This document shows positions 55,991 to 64,000 of a stretch of 64,000 bases of DNA, piece by piece. Numbering within the stretch: position 1 is the stretch's first letter; every line of letters starts with the position of its first letter. The notes under the pieces were generated by a model. It was not told the DNA's origin. It made no database searches and was given only the letters and a program-made list of their open reading frames with translations. Origin of the DNA: Natrinema halophilum (GTDB taxonomy: Archaea > Halobacteriota > Halobacteria > Halobacteriales > Natrialbaceae); contig NZ_CP058601.1 of assembly GCF_013402815.2 (NCBI RefSeq), positions 1,798,001 to 1,862,000 on the forward strand, written 5' to 3'. Both the position numbers and the translations under genes were made by a program.

Positions 55991-58900
55991 ATGGGGATAT
56001 CGGATGTCTCGATTCACCCGGCCATAGGCATCGCCCGCGTGGGCAACAGCGACCAGTTCTTTATCGGGCCCGAGAAGCCCTGGGAGACGCTCGAGCCCAC
56101 CGGCGGGTTCAAGGACGACACCTGTCGGGTGAAGCGCCAAGGCGCACGCTTTCGCCTCTTTGCCTCCTACGACGATGATCGCGATCCCACGGAGTTGTCG
56201 ACCGATGACGTCGAATCCATCGAGTGGAACGTCACGCTCGCCAACAAGAAGGCAACGACCTACCCCGATAGGCGGAATAACCTCAGCGAGTGGGACCGAA
56301 TCAGCGAGGATGAAGCCTCAATCAAACCGGGGACCGTGACGGTCACCGGCGGCAACGACAGGGCAGTCGTCTCGGAGGACCGGATCGTTTTGCCACGGAA
56401 GAAAGATCCCGACGAACTCGGCTCGTTCCCCGGGATGGCGGACGTCTCACTCGGAGAAATTCGGACCGACAGCCACGGCCGGCTGATCGTCCTCGGGGGG
56501 AAGGGAGAGTCGGATACGCCACACGATCTCTCGAAGGAAACCTTCGCAGACAGCGACTTCCACAACACAGGCTGGTACGACGACACGGCCGACGGAGCGG
56601 TGACAGCGACGGTAAAGACGAATGAACAGACATTCGAGGAGATCCCTGCGTGGGTCATTGTCGGGCCCCCGAAATTTGCACCGGGGATCGACAATATGGT
56701 CACGCTGTACGAGCGCCTCTACGACGTAATGGTCGAGGCCGGCTACGAGAACCCGCCATCGAAACCGTCGTACACGGAACACATTGCGCCCGTCCTGCAG
56801 CGGGCAAAAGAGGTCGAATGGATCGCTTCCCCGTCGCATGCGACCCACACTGGGGACATGGAGGGAATCTCGGCCGCCTGGGACCACCCCGTCGGGAAGA
56901 CCCACGACGTGATCCGGAACCGCGTGTTCGAGAAGTTGCGCAAGCCATTCGCGTTCAACGCTCATCATTCCGGTGACCCGGCAATGCGTATCTCGCCGGG
57001 GACCCGAGTCGTGTTCGACTGGGTGTCCTACAGTCACGATGTCACCGTCGAAGACCAGCCCTCCGGAGCGTCCTGGACCGGCCATCCGACGACCGAGAAC
57101 AGAGGCTTCTCCGTTTCACACACGTTCACCACCGAAGGGGTGTACACGTTCTACTGTGCAAACCACGTCAGTCCGTGGGGCATGAAAGGGGCTATCGTAG
57201 TCGGGTCCGACACTGCGGCGGACTTCGGCGACTGGTTCACCGACGCGCCACGGGGAGGTGCGACACCCACCTTCGACGGTTCGACAGCTGATCGCACCGG
57301 TCGATCAAAGGTTACCGTCGAGGTCGGTACGTACGTCGGGGACATGCCACGAATCGCGGGCGACGACGCCCACCTCCCAGAGACGTATCTCGAACTGTTC
57401 CAACAGTGGAAAGATAACGACTACATCGACGACTGGAGCTCGGACTGGGACGACGGTCCCGATCCGCCAGCGACAGTGACCCACGCGGGACTGGACAGGG
57501 CCGCACTCGAAAACGCGATGGGGGGTGCATTCTTCCCGGGGATCGAGACCGGCGGACTCATCGAGTACCTGCCAATCGACCAGTTGCCAATTCTGGATCC
57601 GACCAACTACCAGGGGCCGTTTAGGCTCGATCACGACGCCGTCGATCCCGGGGATCTGACCAAGTACATGGCGGTCCCGTGGCAGACGGACTTCTTCGCC
57701 TGTGGCTTCGGGACCTGGTGGCCGGCGTCGCGACCGATGGAGGTCCACCCACAGGGGCGGAACACGGAGAAAGACTGGGCTCGCGACCTCATCCAGTCTC
57801 AGCGGGGCAACGATACGGCCAACATGGTCGAGGACTGGCACAAACTCGGCTTCGTCGTCGAGCAGGGCGAGGAGTACGTCGAGGTCGATCGGTGTCTGAA
57901 ACAGGTGCCCTCGATCACGCTACTGACGACGAGTATCGACTTCGGGGACGTCCCCCACGGTCCGATGGGATCGCGGACGACGAAACGGGCTATCGTGTTC
58001 GAGGTGAATGCGCCGACCGCTGATGTCGAACTAGAAATCACGAAGCAACCGACCGAACAGGCAAACATCCGTACTCCAAAAACACGCGGGTCAGTCACGC
58101 AAACGGCGACCAACGAGATCAAGACGATTCGATTCCCCGTCGAATACGACACGGACATCGGTGATACGGATATCCAGGCGACGATCGAGATTTCGGCCAC
58201 GAACAGCAGCGGCAAGTGGACGATCGACGTCACGGCGTCGACGATCGACTGGGAGACGACGGCGGTCTCGCTCGTCCTCGATCGGTCGGGGAGCATGAGT
58301 GAGTCAAGCGGCGACACCCGAACAAAACACGACACGTTGCAGGCCGCAGCAAAGACGTTCGTCAGATCAATGCTCGACGGATACGGCGTGTCGCTGGTCG
58401 GGTACAACCACGAGGCGAGCGCTCTGCAAGACGTCCGGGAGATCGGAACCGACGTCTCCGGTGGGACGTCCGTCAGGGACGCCACGATCGACGAGATAGA
58501 ATCCGGACTGACCCCCTCGGGCGCGACATCTATCGGAGACGGCATCAAGATCGGCCGGAAAACGCTCAATCAGGTCGGCCAGTACGCCCATGAGTCCATG
58601 GTGGTGCTTACGGACGGAAAAGAAAACACCGCCCCGTACATCGCCGACGAGGCCGGAACCGTCGACGAACGGACGTTCTCCGTGGGCCTCGGAAAGCCCG
58701 AAAACACGAGTGCGCCGGCCCTCGAGACGCTCTCGGGCAACACTGGCGGCTATCTACTCGTCACGGGCGAAGTCGACACCGAGGATCAGTTCCGACTGGA
58801 GAAGTACTTCCTCCAGATCCTCTCGGGGTTAACGACCGCCGAGGTCGCCCTCGATCCCGAGGGGACGCTCCAGGAGGGGGAACAACACCGAATCCCGTTT

Positions 58901-60065
58901 CAGGTGACTGACGCCGACACTGGCCTCGACATCATCCTGTTGACACCGTACCCGCAGGTCGTCGACTTCCGACTGGAGACGCCCATCGGCAACGTCATCG
59001 AGCCGTGGCGTGCCCACGCGGACCCGGCCATGAAGTGGGTCCTCGGCGACCGGGTCACCTACTACCGCCTGTCGCTACCTGCCGAGGTGGATCAGGATCG
59101 TCTCGAGAGCGACGGCCAGTGGCACGTCATCATGAGCATCGGCCGTCCGGAGACCAAACCCGACCGCGACGAACTCGACGAACTCGAGCGGATCGTCGGC
59201 CGGCGCGACGATGAGACGCGAGGTGCGCCGGTTCTGGCCGACGAGCGCCAGGAGTACGAGCACCGACTCGAGGACGTCCTGTCCGTAGCGACCGGGGTGG
59301 GGGAGGGCGTTCCGGGAGGGAGAGGAGGGGGGAGACGAGTCAACAAACGGTCTGCTCACCCAGACAGCGATCCCAGACGTACAGGAGGCCGGGTTGGACT
59401 ACTCCCTGCTCGTTCACAGTTACTCAAAGCTCTCGATGAACGCTTCGCTGGACCGAACAGGGTACGAACCGGGTGCAAAACTCCACGTCATTTCGTCAGT
59501 CACTGAGAGCGGAACACGCGTTGACAGCGTCGATGTTTGGGCCGACGTGACCCGTCCAGACGGGACGAGCGATCGCGTTCACCTCGAACCGGCGGACGAC
59601 CGGTATCGCGGGACGGTCCACACCTCGTCGCCCGGGACCTACCATATGCGTGTCCAAGCGCGCGGTCACACTTCGAAGGGAATCCCGTTCCAACGGGAAC
59701 AACGCGTAACCGGCGCCGTCTGGCACGGCGGCGACCACGACGCGGAGACGAGTGCCAGCGGCGGCGGGCCGGCCGCCCGCGAACGCGCCCGCCGTCGTCG
59801 CCTCTGTGAGACCCTCCACTGTCTGCTCAGCGAAGACGGGGCACTGACCGAGGAGTTCGTCGACCGCCTGGAAGCGGCGGGGATCGACGTCGATGCCATC
59901 CGTTCTTGCGTCGGCGCGTACTGTCACGACCTGAACCCCGAACGGATCGAAGAGGGCGGCGCTGCTCCCGACCATCCGCCGGAACAGTGGCACGAGCGCG
60001 ATGTCTTGGAGGATGTCGAAGACCAACTCCGGCGCGTCCTCGACGACCTTGGCATCGACCGCTGA
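55991..60065 (+). CDS. LodA/GoxA-type CTQ quinoprotein with inserted cupredoxin and fused VWA domain
   Basis: The N-terminal SIHPAIGIARVGNSDQFFIG, KRQGARFRLF and WNVTLANKKA are LodA-family. The CTQ region is VPWQTDFFACGFGTWWPASR: D567 and C571 keep the spacing of LodA Asp512 and Cys516. W616 in VEDWHKLGFVV is my candidate for the crosslinked Trp. Between the halves (about 318-405) lies a halocyanin-like domain with type-1 copper ligands H349, C389, H392 and M398. A VWA domain follows (MIDAS DRSGS at 764-768, T846, D875; about 757-945), then beta-sandwich-like domains. One extra G in G6 at 59327-59332 breaks the frame; removing it joins the last 245 residues, giving 1357 in all. As written, the first frame runs to 59506. 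No signal peptide is seen. Confidence 0.88.
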
Positions 60066-60072
60066 CGGCGGT

Positions 60073-61242
60073 ATGTCCGCGAATACCAATCTGACTGACG
60101 ATCGCGGTCGCTGTGAGGTGGCGGTCGTCGGCGGCGGGCCTGCCGGTGCGGTCGCTTCCCGGATCCTCGCCAATCGTGGTCGGGCGGTCGTTCTCGTAGA
60201 GGCCACCCGGTACGACGACTGGCGTCTCGGGGAGACACTCCAGCCGTCGATCCGTGAGCCCCTGACAGCGCTCGGCGTCGGAGAGGCATTCGACGCGATT
60301 CCGACGGTCTCCTCGAACGGGATTCGACGGTACTGGGGGGACGACGAGCCGAGGTCTCGGACGTTCCTCGCGAACCCGTACGCGGGCGGGTACCACGTCG
60401 ATCGGACGGCATTCGACCGGATGCTGGGTCTAGCCGCCCGCAACGCAGGGGCGACGCTCCTGCTTGGGGCACGTGTGGATGCGTGTGAACCCGATTTCGA
60501 CAGCCAAAGGATCTCACTTTCGCTCGATACGACAGCCGCATTCGCCGAAACGCTACCACTCGTGTCCGACGACCAGGACAGAATCAGCGCCCGAGCAGTC
60601 CTCGACGCCTCGGGCAGGACGGCGACTGTCGCACGCCGGTTGGGGGCTGACCGCGACGTCCACGATAAACTGGTCGGTGCCGGCGCGACGTTCCGGGCCG
60701 ATCACGATGACTGTGGCCGATACACGCTGATAGAGGCAATTCCGGATGGGTGGTGGTACTCGGCCCCGCTTCCCGGCGATCAATTGGTCGTCGTGTTCTT
60801 TACCGACGCGGATCTGCTCGGTGTGCGCAGTGGCGCTGACCCGTGGCGTGACGCGCTGAACGCGACCAGCGAAACAGCCGACCGCACGGCGGCGGCAACG
60901 TTCGAACAGGGGCCAGCCATTGCGCCAGTCCTGAGCCATCGGCTCGACCGTGACCTCGACGATCAGCCGTGGCTTGCCGTTGGGGACGCCGCGATGGGAG
61001 TCGACCCACTTTCGGGGACCGGCATCGAACGGGCTATCGACACCGGCGTTCGCGGTGCGATCGCGATCGACCGGTGGCTCGATGGATACCGTGATCAGGC
61101 CGAAACCTACGAAGATGACCTCGATGCCGACTTCAGCGAGTATCTCGAGCGCCGAGCGACATACTACCGGCGAGAGGACCGCTGGCCAGACACGGCGTTC
61201 TGGCGACGGCGTCACGATCCCGCGACAATCGACACGTCCTGA
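60073..61242 (+). CDS. LodB-like FAD-dependent oxidoreductase (quinone-cofactor maturation)
   Basis: 389 residues from the ATG at 60073, 7 bases after the lodA-like stop. EVAVVGGGPAGAVASRILAN is the FAD dinucleotide motif (G20, G22, G25). RLGETLQPSIREPLTALG and YHVDRTAFDRMLGLAA are typical of the halogenase/lycopene-cyclase-like flavoprotein group. AVLDASGRTATVARRLGAD and WLAVGDAAMGVDPLSGTGIE complete the FAD site. In Marinomonas the flavoprotein LodB is needed to form the CTQ cofactor in LodA; size, family and adjacency all fit the same role here. A free-standing oxidase on small molecules is the alternative. Confidence 0.85.
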   Translation: MSANTNLTDDRGRCEVAVVGGGPAGAVASRILANRGRAVVLVEATRYDDWRLGETLQPSIREPLTALGVGEAFDAIPTVSSNGIRRYWGDDEPRSRTFLANPYAGGYHVDRTAFDRMLGLAARNAGATLLLGARVDACEPDFDSQRISLSLDTTAAFAETLPLVSDDQDRISARAVLDASGRTATVARRLGADRDVHDKLVGAGATFRADHDDCGRYTLIEAIPDGWWYSAPLPGDQLVVVFFTDADLLGVRSGADPWRDALNATSETADRTAAATFEQGPAIAPVLSHRLDRDLDDQPWLAVGDAAMGVDPLSGTGIERAIDTGVRGAIAIDRWLDGYRDQAETYEDDLDADFSEYLERRATYYRREDRWPDTAFWRRRHDPATIDTS

Positions 61243-62131
61243 ACCCGTCACCACCGTGTTCGGTAGCGATTGCCGACCGAAACTGGACTTTTTGCAGGCC
61301 GAAAGAAAGTAGCCTCTCCGTTTCATCTCCACAACGATCGTCACTGCCGACGTCAGGCATCGCTCAAGACGGGATTTAGTGTGATTTCCGAGGTCGAGGA
61401 TCTCAGTGGCGTGGTCGACAAAATTGCACACGAACGGCGTTCCCCCGGAAAGTACCGATTCGATTAGACACTTGCTGTCCGCCCCACAGGAGGACACGAT
61501 CACTACCCCAATAGATACCCAATCAGCGAACCAGGATAGCCAACGAGAAACCAATCGGCATGAACGGAAACGCAACGCACGACTGCCAATCCGAAGGTCG
61601 GTGGTTGGTCCGAGCACCGCTGGTCGATACACTCCCAACTCCTCTTCCGACGTCTCCTATCGAAGAGACGACGACGGCAGATACAGCCGATAAGCGGGTA
61701 TTGACGATAGAGAATTGCAGTACGCACCCGTGGGTGGCTGTGACCGTGGAACAAGCGACCTCGTTCCAGTCGGCATCACGACGCGCCGGAGAGGGGCAGC
61801 GGTTTCGAGACACTGAGCGCAGGAATCGGTTGACGGCGGCCAGGATGAGTACTGTGACCGCCAGAAGGGGGAATGGGGGTACGACGGCAGGGGATGCGTG
61901 TATGGCGCAGGGATGATGTGGCGTCCTGCCGTACTGCTACCAAACGGTCCAGCGGGTAAAGCAGTACTTCCAAACAGATTTGGGTCGGATGAGCCACGGC
62001 GAAACGCGGACGGTTGGACGTGTCACCGCTGGGCTGATCGAATCGAACGTCTCAGGCGACGTGTATCGTCACGACTATCGAGGGACGGATCGCGGCGCCC
62101 GAGACGACCGGGTTGGAAATAGACCTGGCCG
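61243..62131. other. Long stretch with no convincing gene
   Basis: About 890 bases after the lodB-like gene. Open frames on both strands are short, Arg- or Pro-rich and without native codon bias. No tRNA, repeat or IS motif is visible. It separates the quinoprotein locus from the convergent biotin transporter genes. Confidence 0.5.
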
Positions 62132-62836
62132 TCACAGAAACGTCGAAAGCCCGAGCGCGACGGCGAGGACGAGAACGGGATAGTCGATCCGCGAGAAGGC
62201 AAGCGACGGCAGCGTCGGATTCCACGCAAAGCATCGCGCCTGCAACGCGACCGAGAGTCGATCCGCGCGGTCGAACGCGCGGGTGAGCCCGAGAATGCCG
62301 ATCGTGCTGGCACGGTCGACCGTCCCTCGTTCGGTTCCCAATCGGGCGGCAATCGCCTCGCGAATCGTTCGGAGATCGCCCCGAAGCACGGGGAGAAACC
62401 GAAAGACGAGTCCGACGCCGATTCCGAGTATCTGGCCCGGTTTTCCGGGGATCGTCCGTTGGATCGCTGCGCGCGAGTCGCGGACGGGGGTCGACCTGAC
62501 GTAGGCCGCGCTGACGAGGAGGATTAACAGAACACGATAGCTCGCAAGCGCAGATGCGACGGCGGCCGATCGATCGAACCAGGGCACACCGACCGTGATG
62601 CCCGCGATAAGCGGTGCGATCGCGAGGATGAGCAGTGCAAACCGGTATGCGACGACAGTCCGACGGAGTGGCAGCTGCGCCGCCGTTACTGCGACCGCGG
62701 TGAAGACTGAAAAAACGAGGAGCGCCCTCGGCGTCGTGTGTGCCAGCGCGGTGGCGGCGAATCCGATCTGAACCGCCAGCTTGGTTCGGGGGTCGAGCCG
62801 GTGGACGATAGAATCGCCGGGCTCGTAGGTCAGCAT
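62132..62836 (-). CDS. bioN: ECF transporter T component (biotin)
   Basis: 234 residues. It starts MLTYEPGDSIVHRLDPRTKL, the classic CbiQ/BioN beginning. Five or six membrane helices follow. The cytoplasmic coupling helices with the two A-R-G-type motifs are represented by SIGILGLTRAFDRADRLSVA and LQARCFAW. It is the membrane scaffold that links the ATPase to the substrate-binding S component. It ends the operon bioY-bioM-bioN, 58 bases after the ATPase gene. Confidence 0.88.
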   Translation of the reverse strand: MLTYEPGDSIVHRLDPRTKLAVQIGFAATALAHTTPRALLVFSVFTAVAVTAAQLPLRRTVVAYRFALLILAIAPLIAGITVGVPWFDRSAAVASALASYRVLLILLVSAAYVRSTPVRDSRAAIQRTIPGKPGQILGIGVGLVFRFLPVLRGDLRTIREAIAARLGTERGTVDRASTIGILGLTRAFDRADRLSVALQARCFAWNPTLPSLAFSRIDYPVLVLAVALGLSTFL

Positions 62837-62894
62837 TGATGCGATCCCGTGTCCGTTACTGGTAGCTGCAGTTCTGTCAGAGCGCGCATCGAAA

Positions 62895-63599
62895 TCACAG
62901 GTCTGGGACGCGTATTTCGAGCCCCTCGAGTTCCTCGAGGGCAGTGGCTGGCGGGCCGTCGACGGCGATCCGACCGGCTTGCATCGCGATCACGCGGTCG
63001 GCGAGTGCGCAGACGTCACGCAAGTCGTGGGTGGCGAGCAAAACGCCGGTTCCGTCGGCCGACAGCGATTCGAGTCGATCGAGGACGGATTGCCGGGCGG
63101 GGTCGTCCAGCCCGGTAAAGGGTTCGTCGAGGACGAGGTGTGTCGGTTCCATCGCGAGCGCGCCCGCGATCGCGATGCGTGACTGTTCCCCACCGGAGAG
63201 CGTATCGATCCGGTCGTCCTCCCTGCCAGTCATGTTCACGGCTTCGAGCGCAGCCGTCACGCGGCGATCGATCTCCTCGCGTGGGAGTCCGAGGTTTTCG
63301 GGTCCGAACGCGACGTCCGCACCGACAGTCGCCGAGACGAACTGGTCGCGAGGGTGTTGAAAGACCATCCCGACGCTCGAGCGGGCGGCGATCAGATCGT
63401 CGGCGACGGCCGTCCCGTTTACGAGAACCTCACCGGAGTCGGGTTCCAGAAGGCCGTTGCAGTGGCGCAACAGGGTTGTCTTCCCGCACCCGTTTGCGCC
63501 AGCCAGGAGGACGAACTCCCCGTCGTCGATCGTGAGCGAAACGTCCTCGAGAACCGTGACGTCCTCGAACGCGTACGAGACGGACCGAAATTCGATCAT
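62895..63599 (-). CDS. bioM: ECF transporter ATPase (biotin)
   Basis: 234 residues. ABC ATPase with Walker A LLAGANGCGKTTLLRH (about 32-47), Q-loop GMVFQHPRDQFVSATVGADV, signature TLSGGEQSRIAIAGALAM, Walker B HLVLDEPFTGLDDPARQ and the switch histidine in LLATHDLRDV. The VFQHPRDQ and DVAFGPENLGL pattern is that of ECF (CbiO/EcfA) ATPases. It powers uptake with the neighbouring T and S proteins. It begins 12 bases after the end of bioY. Confidence 0.92.
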   Translation of the reverse strand: MIEFRSVSYAFEDVTVLEDVSLTIDDGEFVLLAGANGCGKTTLLRHCNGLLEPDSGEVLVNGTAVADDLIAARSSVGMVFQHPRDQFVSATVGADVAFGPENLGLPREEIDRRVTAALEAVNMTGREDDRIDTLSGGEQSRIAIAGALAMEPTHLVLDEPFTGLDDPARQSVLDRLESLSADGTGVLLATHDLRDVCALADRVIAMQAGRIAVDGPPATALEELEGLEIRVPDL

Positions 63600-63611
63600 C
63601 GGCGCGTCAGG

Positions 63612-64000
63612 TCAGGGCCGGACCGGGGTTATCCGTCCGGATCTAACGATGGCGATAGCCGCGGCCATCTTGAGTATCTCGCCCGGAATGAACGGGATCG
63701 CACCGGCGGAGATGGCTTTCCACGCCCCCCACTCGAGGAGCCACGCCATGTATGCGGTTCCCATCCCGTATATGATGATCGTCCCTGTGACGAGCGCCCC
63801 CACCAGAATCGGTACCGAAACGGCTTGCAGATCGCGCAGCGCCGTCCCGCGATGCACGACGGCCCCGATGACGACCGCCGCAACCAAATACGACAACAGG
63901 TAGCCACCGGTTGGTCCGGTCAATGCGCCGAATCCACCTTCCATACCGGCGAACACCGGGAGACCAACCGCGCCGGCCGTGAGATAGATCAGGAGTGAAA
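63612..64000 (-). CDS. bioY: BioY biotin-binding S component (partial)
   Basis: The start lies beyond the window; about 129 C-terminal residues are visible. The landmark VFAGMEGGFGALTGPTGGYL is the BioY signature, followed by YLVAAVVIGAVVHRG, helices to FIPGEILKMAAAIAIVRSGR, and the end at 63612. BioY is the membrane protein that binds biotin and either works alone or with the EcfA/EcfT module encoded just downstream. The upstream coding sequence (LTAGAVGLP) continues in frame to base 64000. Confidence 0.92.
   Translation of the reverse strand, partial: SLLIYLTAGAVGLPVFAGMEGGFGALTGPTGGYLLSYLVAAVVIGAVVHRGTALRDLQAVSVPILVGALVTGTIIIYGMGTAYMAWLLEWGAWKAISAGAIPFIPGEILKMAAAIAIVRSGRITPVRP

Noticed and set aside
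59394-60065. Separate gene for a 223-residue protein starting with TTG
   Set aside because: The frame is open further upstream to the G6 tract and continues the preceding protein; it is better read as the frameshifted C-terminal end of the lodA-like gene.
60553-61638. 361-codon minus-strand frame opposite the lodB-like gene
   Set aside because: Antisense to a flavoprotein with clear FAD motifs; no motif of its own.

Overview
The window is haloarchaeal chromosome, most likely from the order Natrialbales. The evidence is high GC with strong G/C third positions, very acidic proteins, TATA boxes about 27 bases ahead of leaderless starts, and family content: AglJ/AglM N-glycosylation enzymes, an HVO_A0556-type zinc finger, DUF5779, diphthine synthase and an archaeal Trm5. 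The species cannot be fixed from the sequence alone.

Layout. 1-3.8 kb is a graveyard of decayed genes (aminotransferase, sulfatase, probable beta-helix protein). 3.8-17.5 kb is a surface-glycan island: a flippase-type ABC exporter, two alkaline-phosphatase/sulfatase-superfamily enzymes, four glycosyltransferases, a GDP-sugar-type SDR, an O-antigen-polymerase-like protein, a polyprenyl-phosphate sugar-phosphate transferase and an IS6-type transposase relic. 18.4-26 kb holds membrane proteins, aglM, a vapBC pair and aglJ. A diverged second copy of the aglM 3' end lies just beyond vapBC. 26-32 kb holds small regulators and conserved housekeeping or hypothetical genes.

32.7-41.7 kb is the branched-chain amino-acid block leuA, ilvB-ilvN-ilvC, a small acidic protein, leuC-leuD and leuB. 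It has a candidate leader ORF plus hairpin ahead of ilvB and a one-base frameshift in leuA. 41.7-48 kb carries a hydrolase, dphB, a Rieske protein, DUF2182 and a copper-type chaperone, and trm5. At a tRNA-Thr(CGT) gene a mobile-looking region begins (48.1-55.9 kb). It contains a divergent extra TATA-binding protein, a single-chain restriction-modification enzyme with a frameshift, a decayed winged-helix/partner pair and several micro-ORFs.

The most striking locus is 55,991-61,242. It encodes a LodA/GoxA-family protein, a family that makes the cysteine tryptophylquinone (CTQ) cofactor in place. Here the catalytic domain is interrupted by a complete type-1-copper cupredoxin domain, and a von Willebrand A domain and further C-terminal domains are fused behind it. 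The next gene encodes a LodB-like flavoprotein, the known maturation partner. I read this as a candidate archaeal quinoprotein amine oxidase or dehydrogenase with a built-in electron acceptor. The window ends in a bioY-bioM-bioN biotin ECF transporter.

Three large genes (leuA, the restriction-modification gene and the lodA-like gene) are each broken by what looks like one extra G in a G run. Either the assembly has G-run insertion errors or the strain has real slippage or decay; the raw sequence cannot decide.
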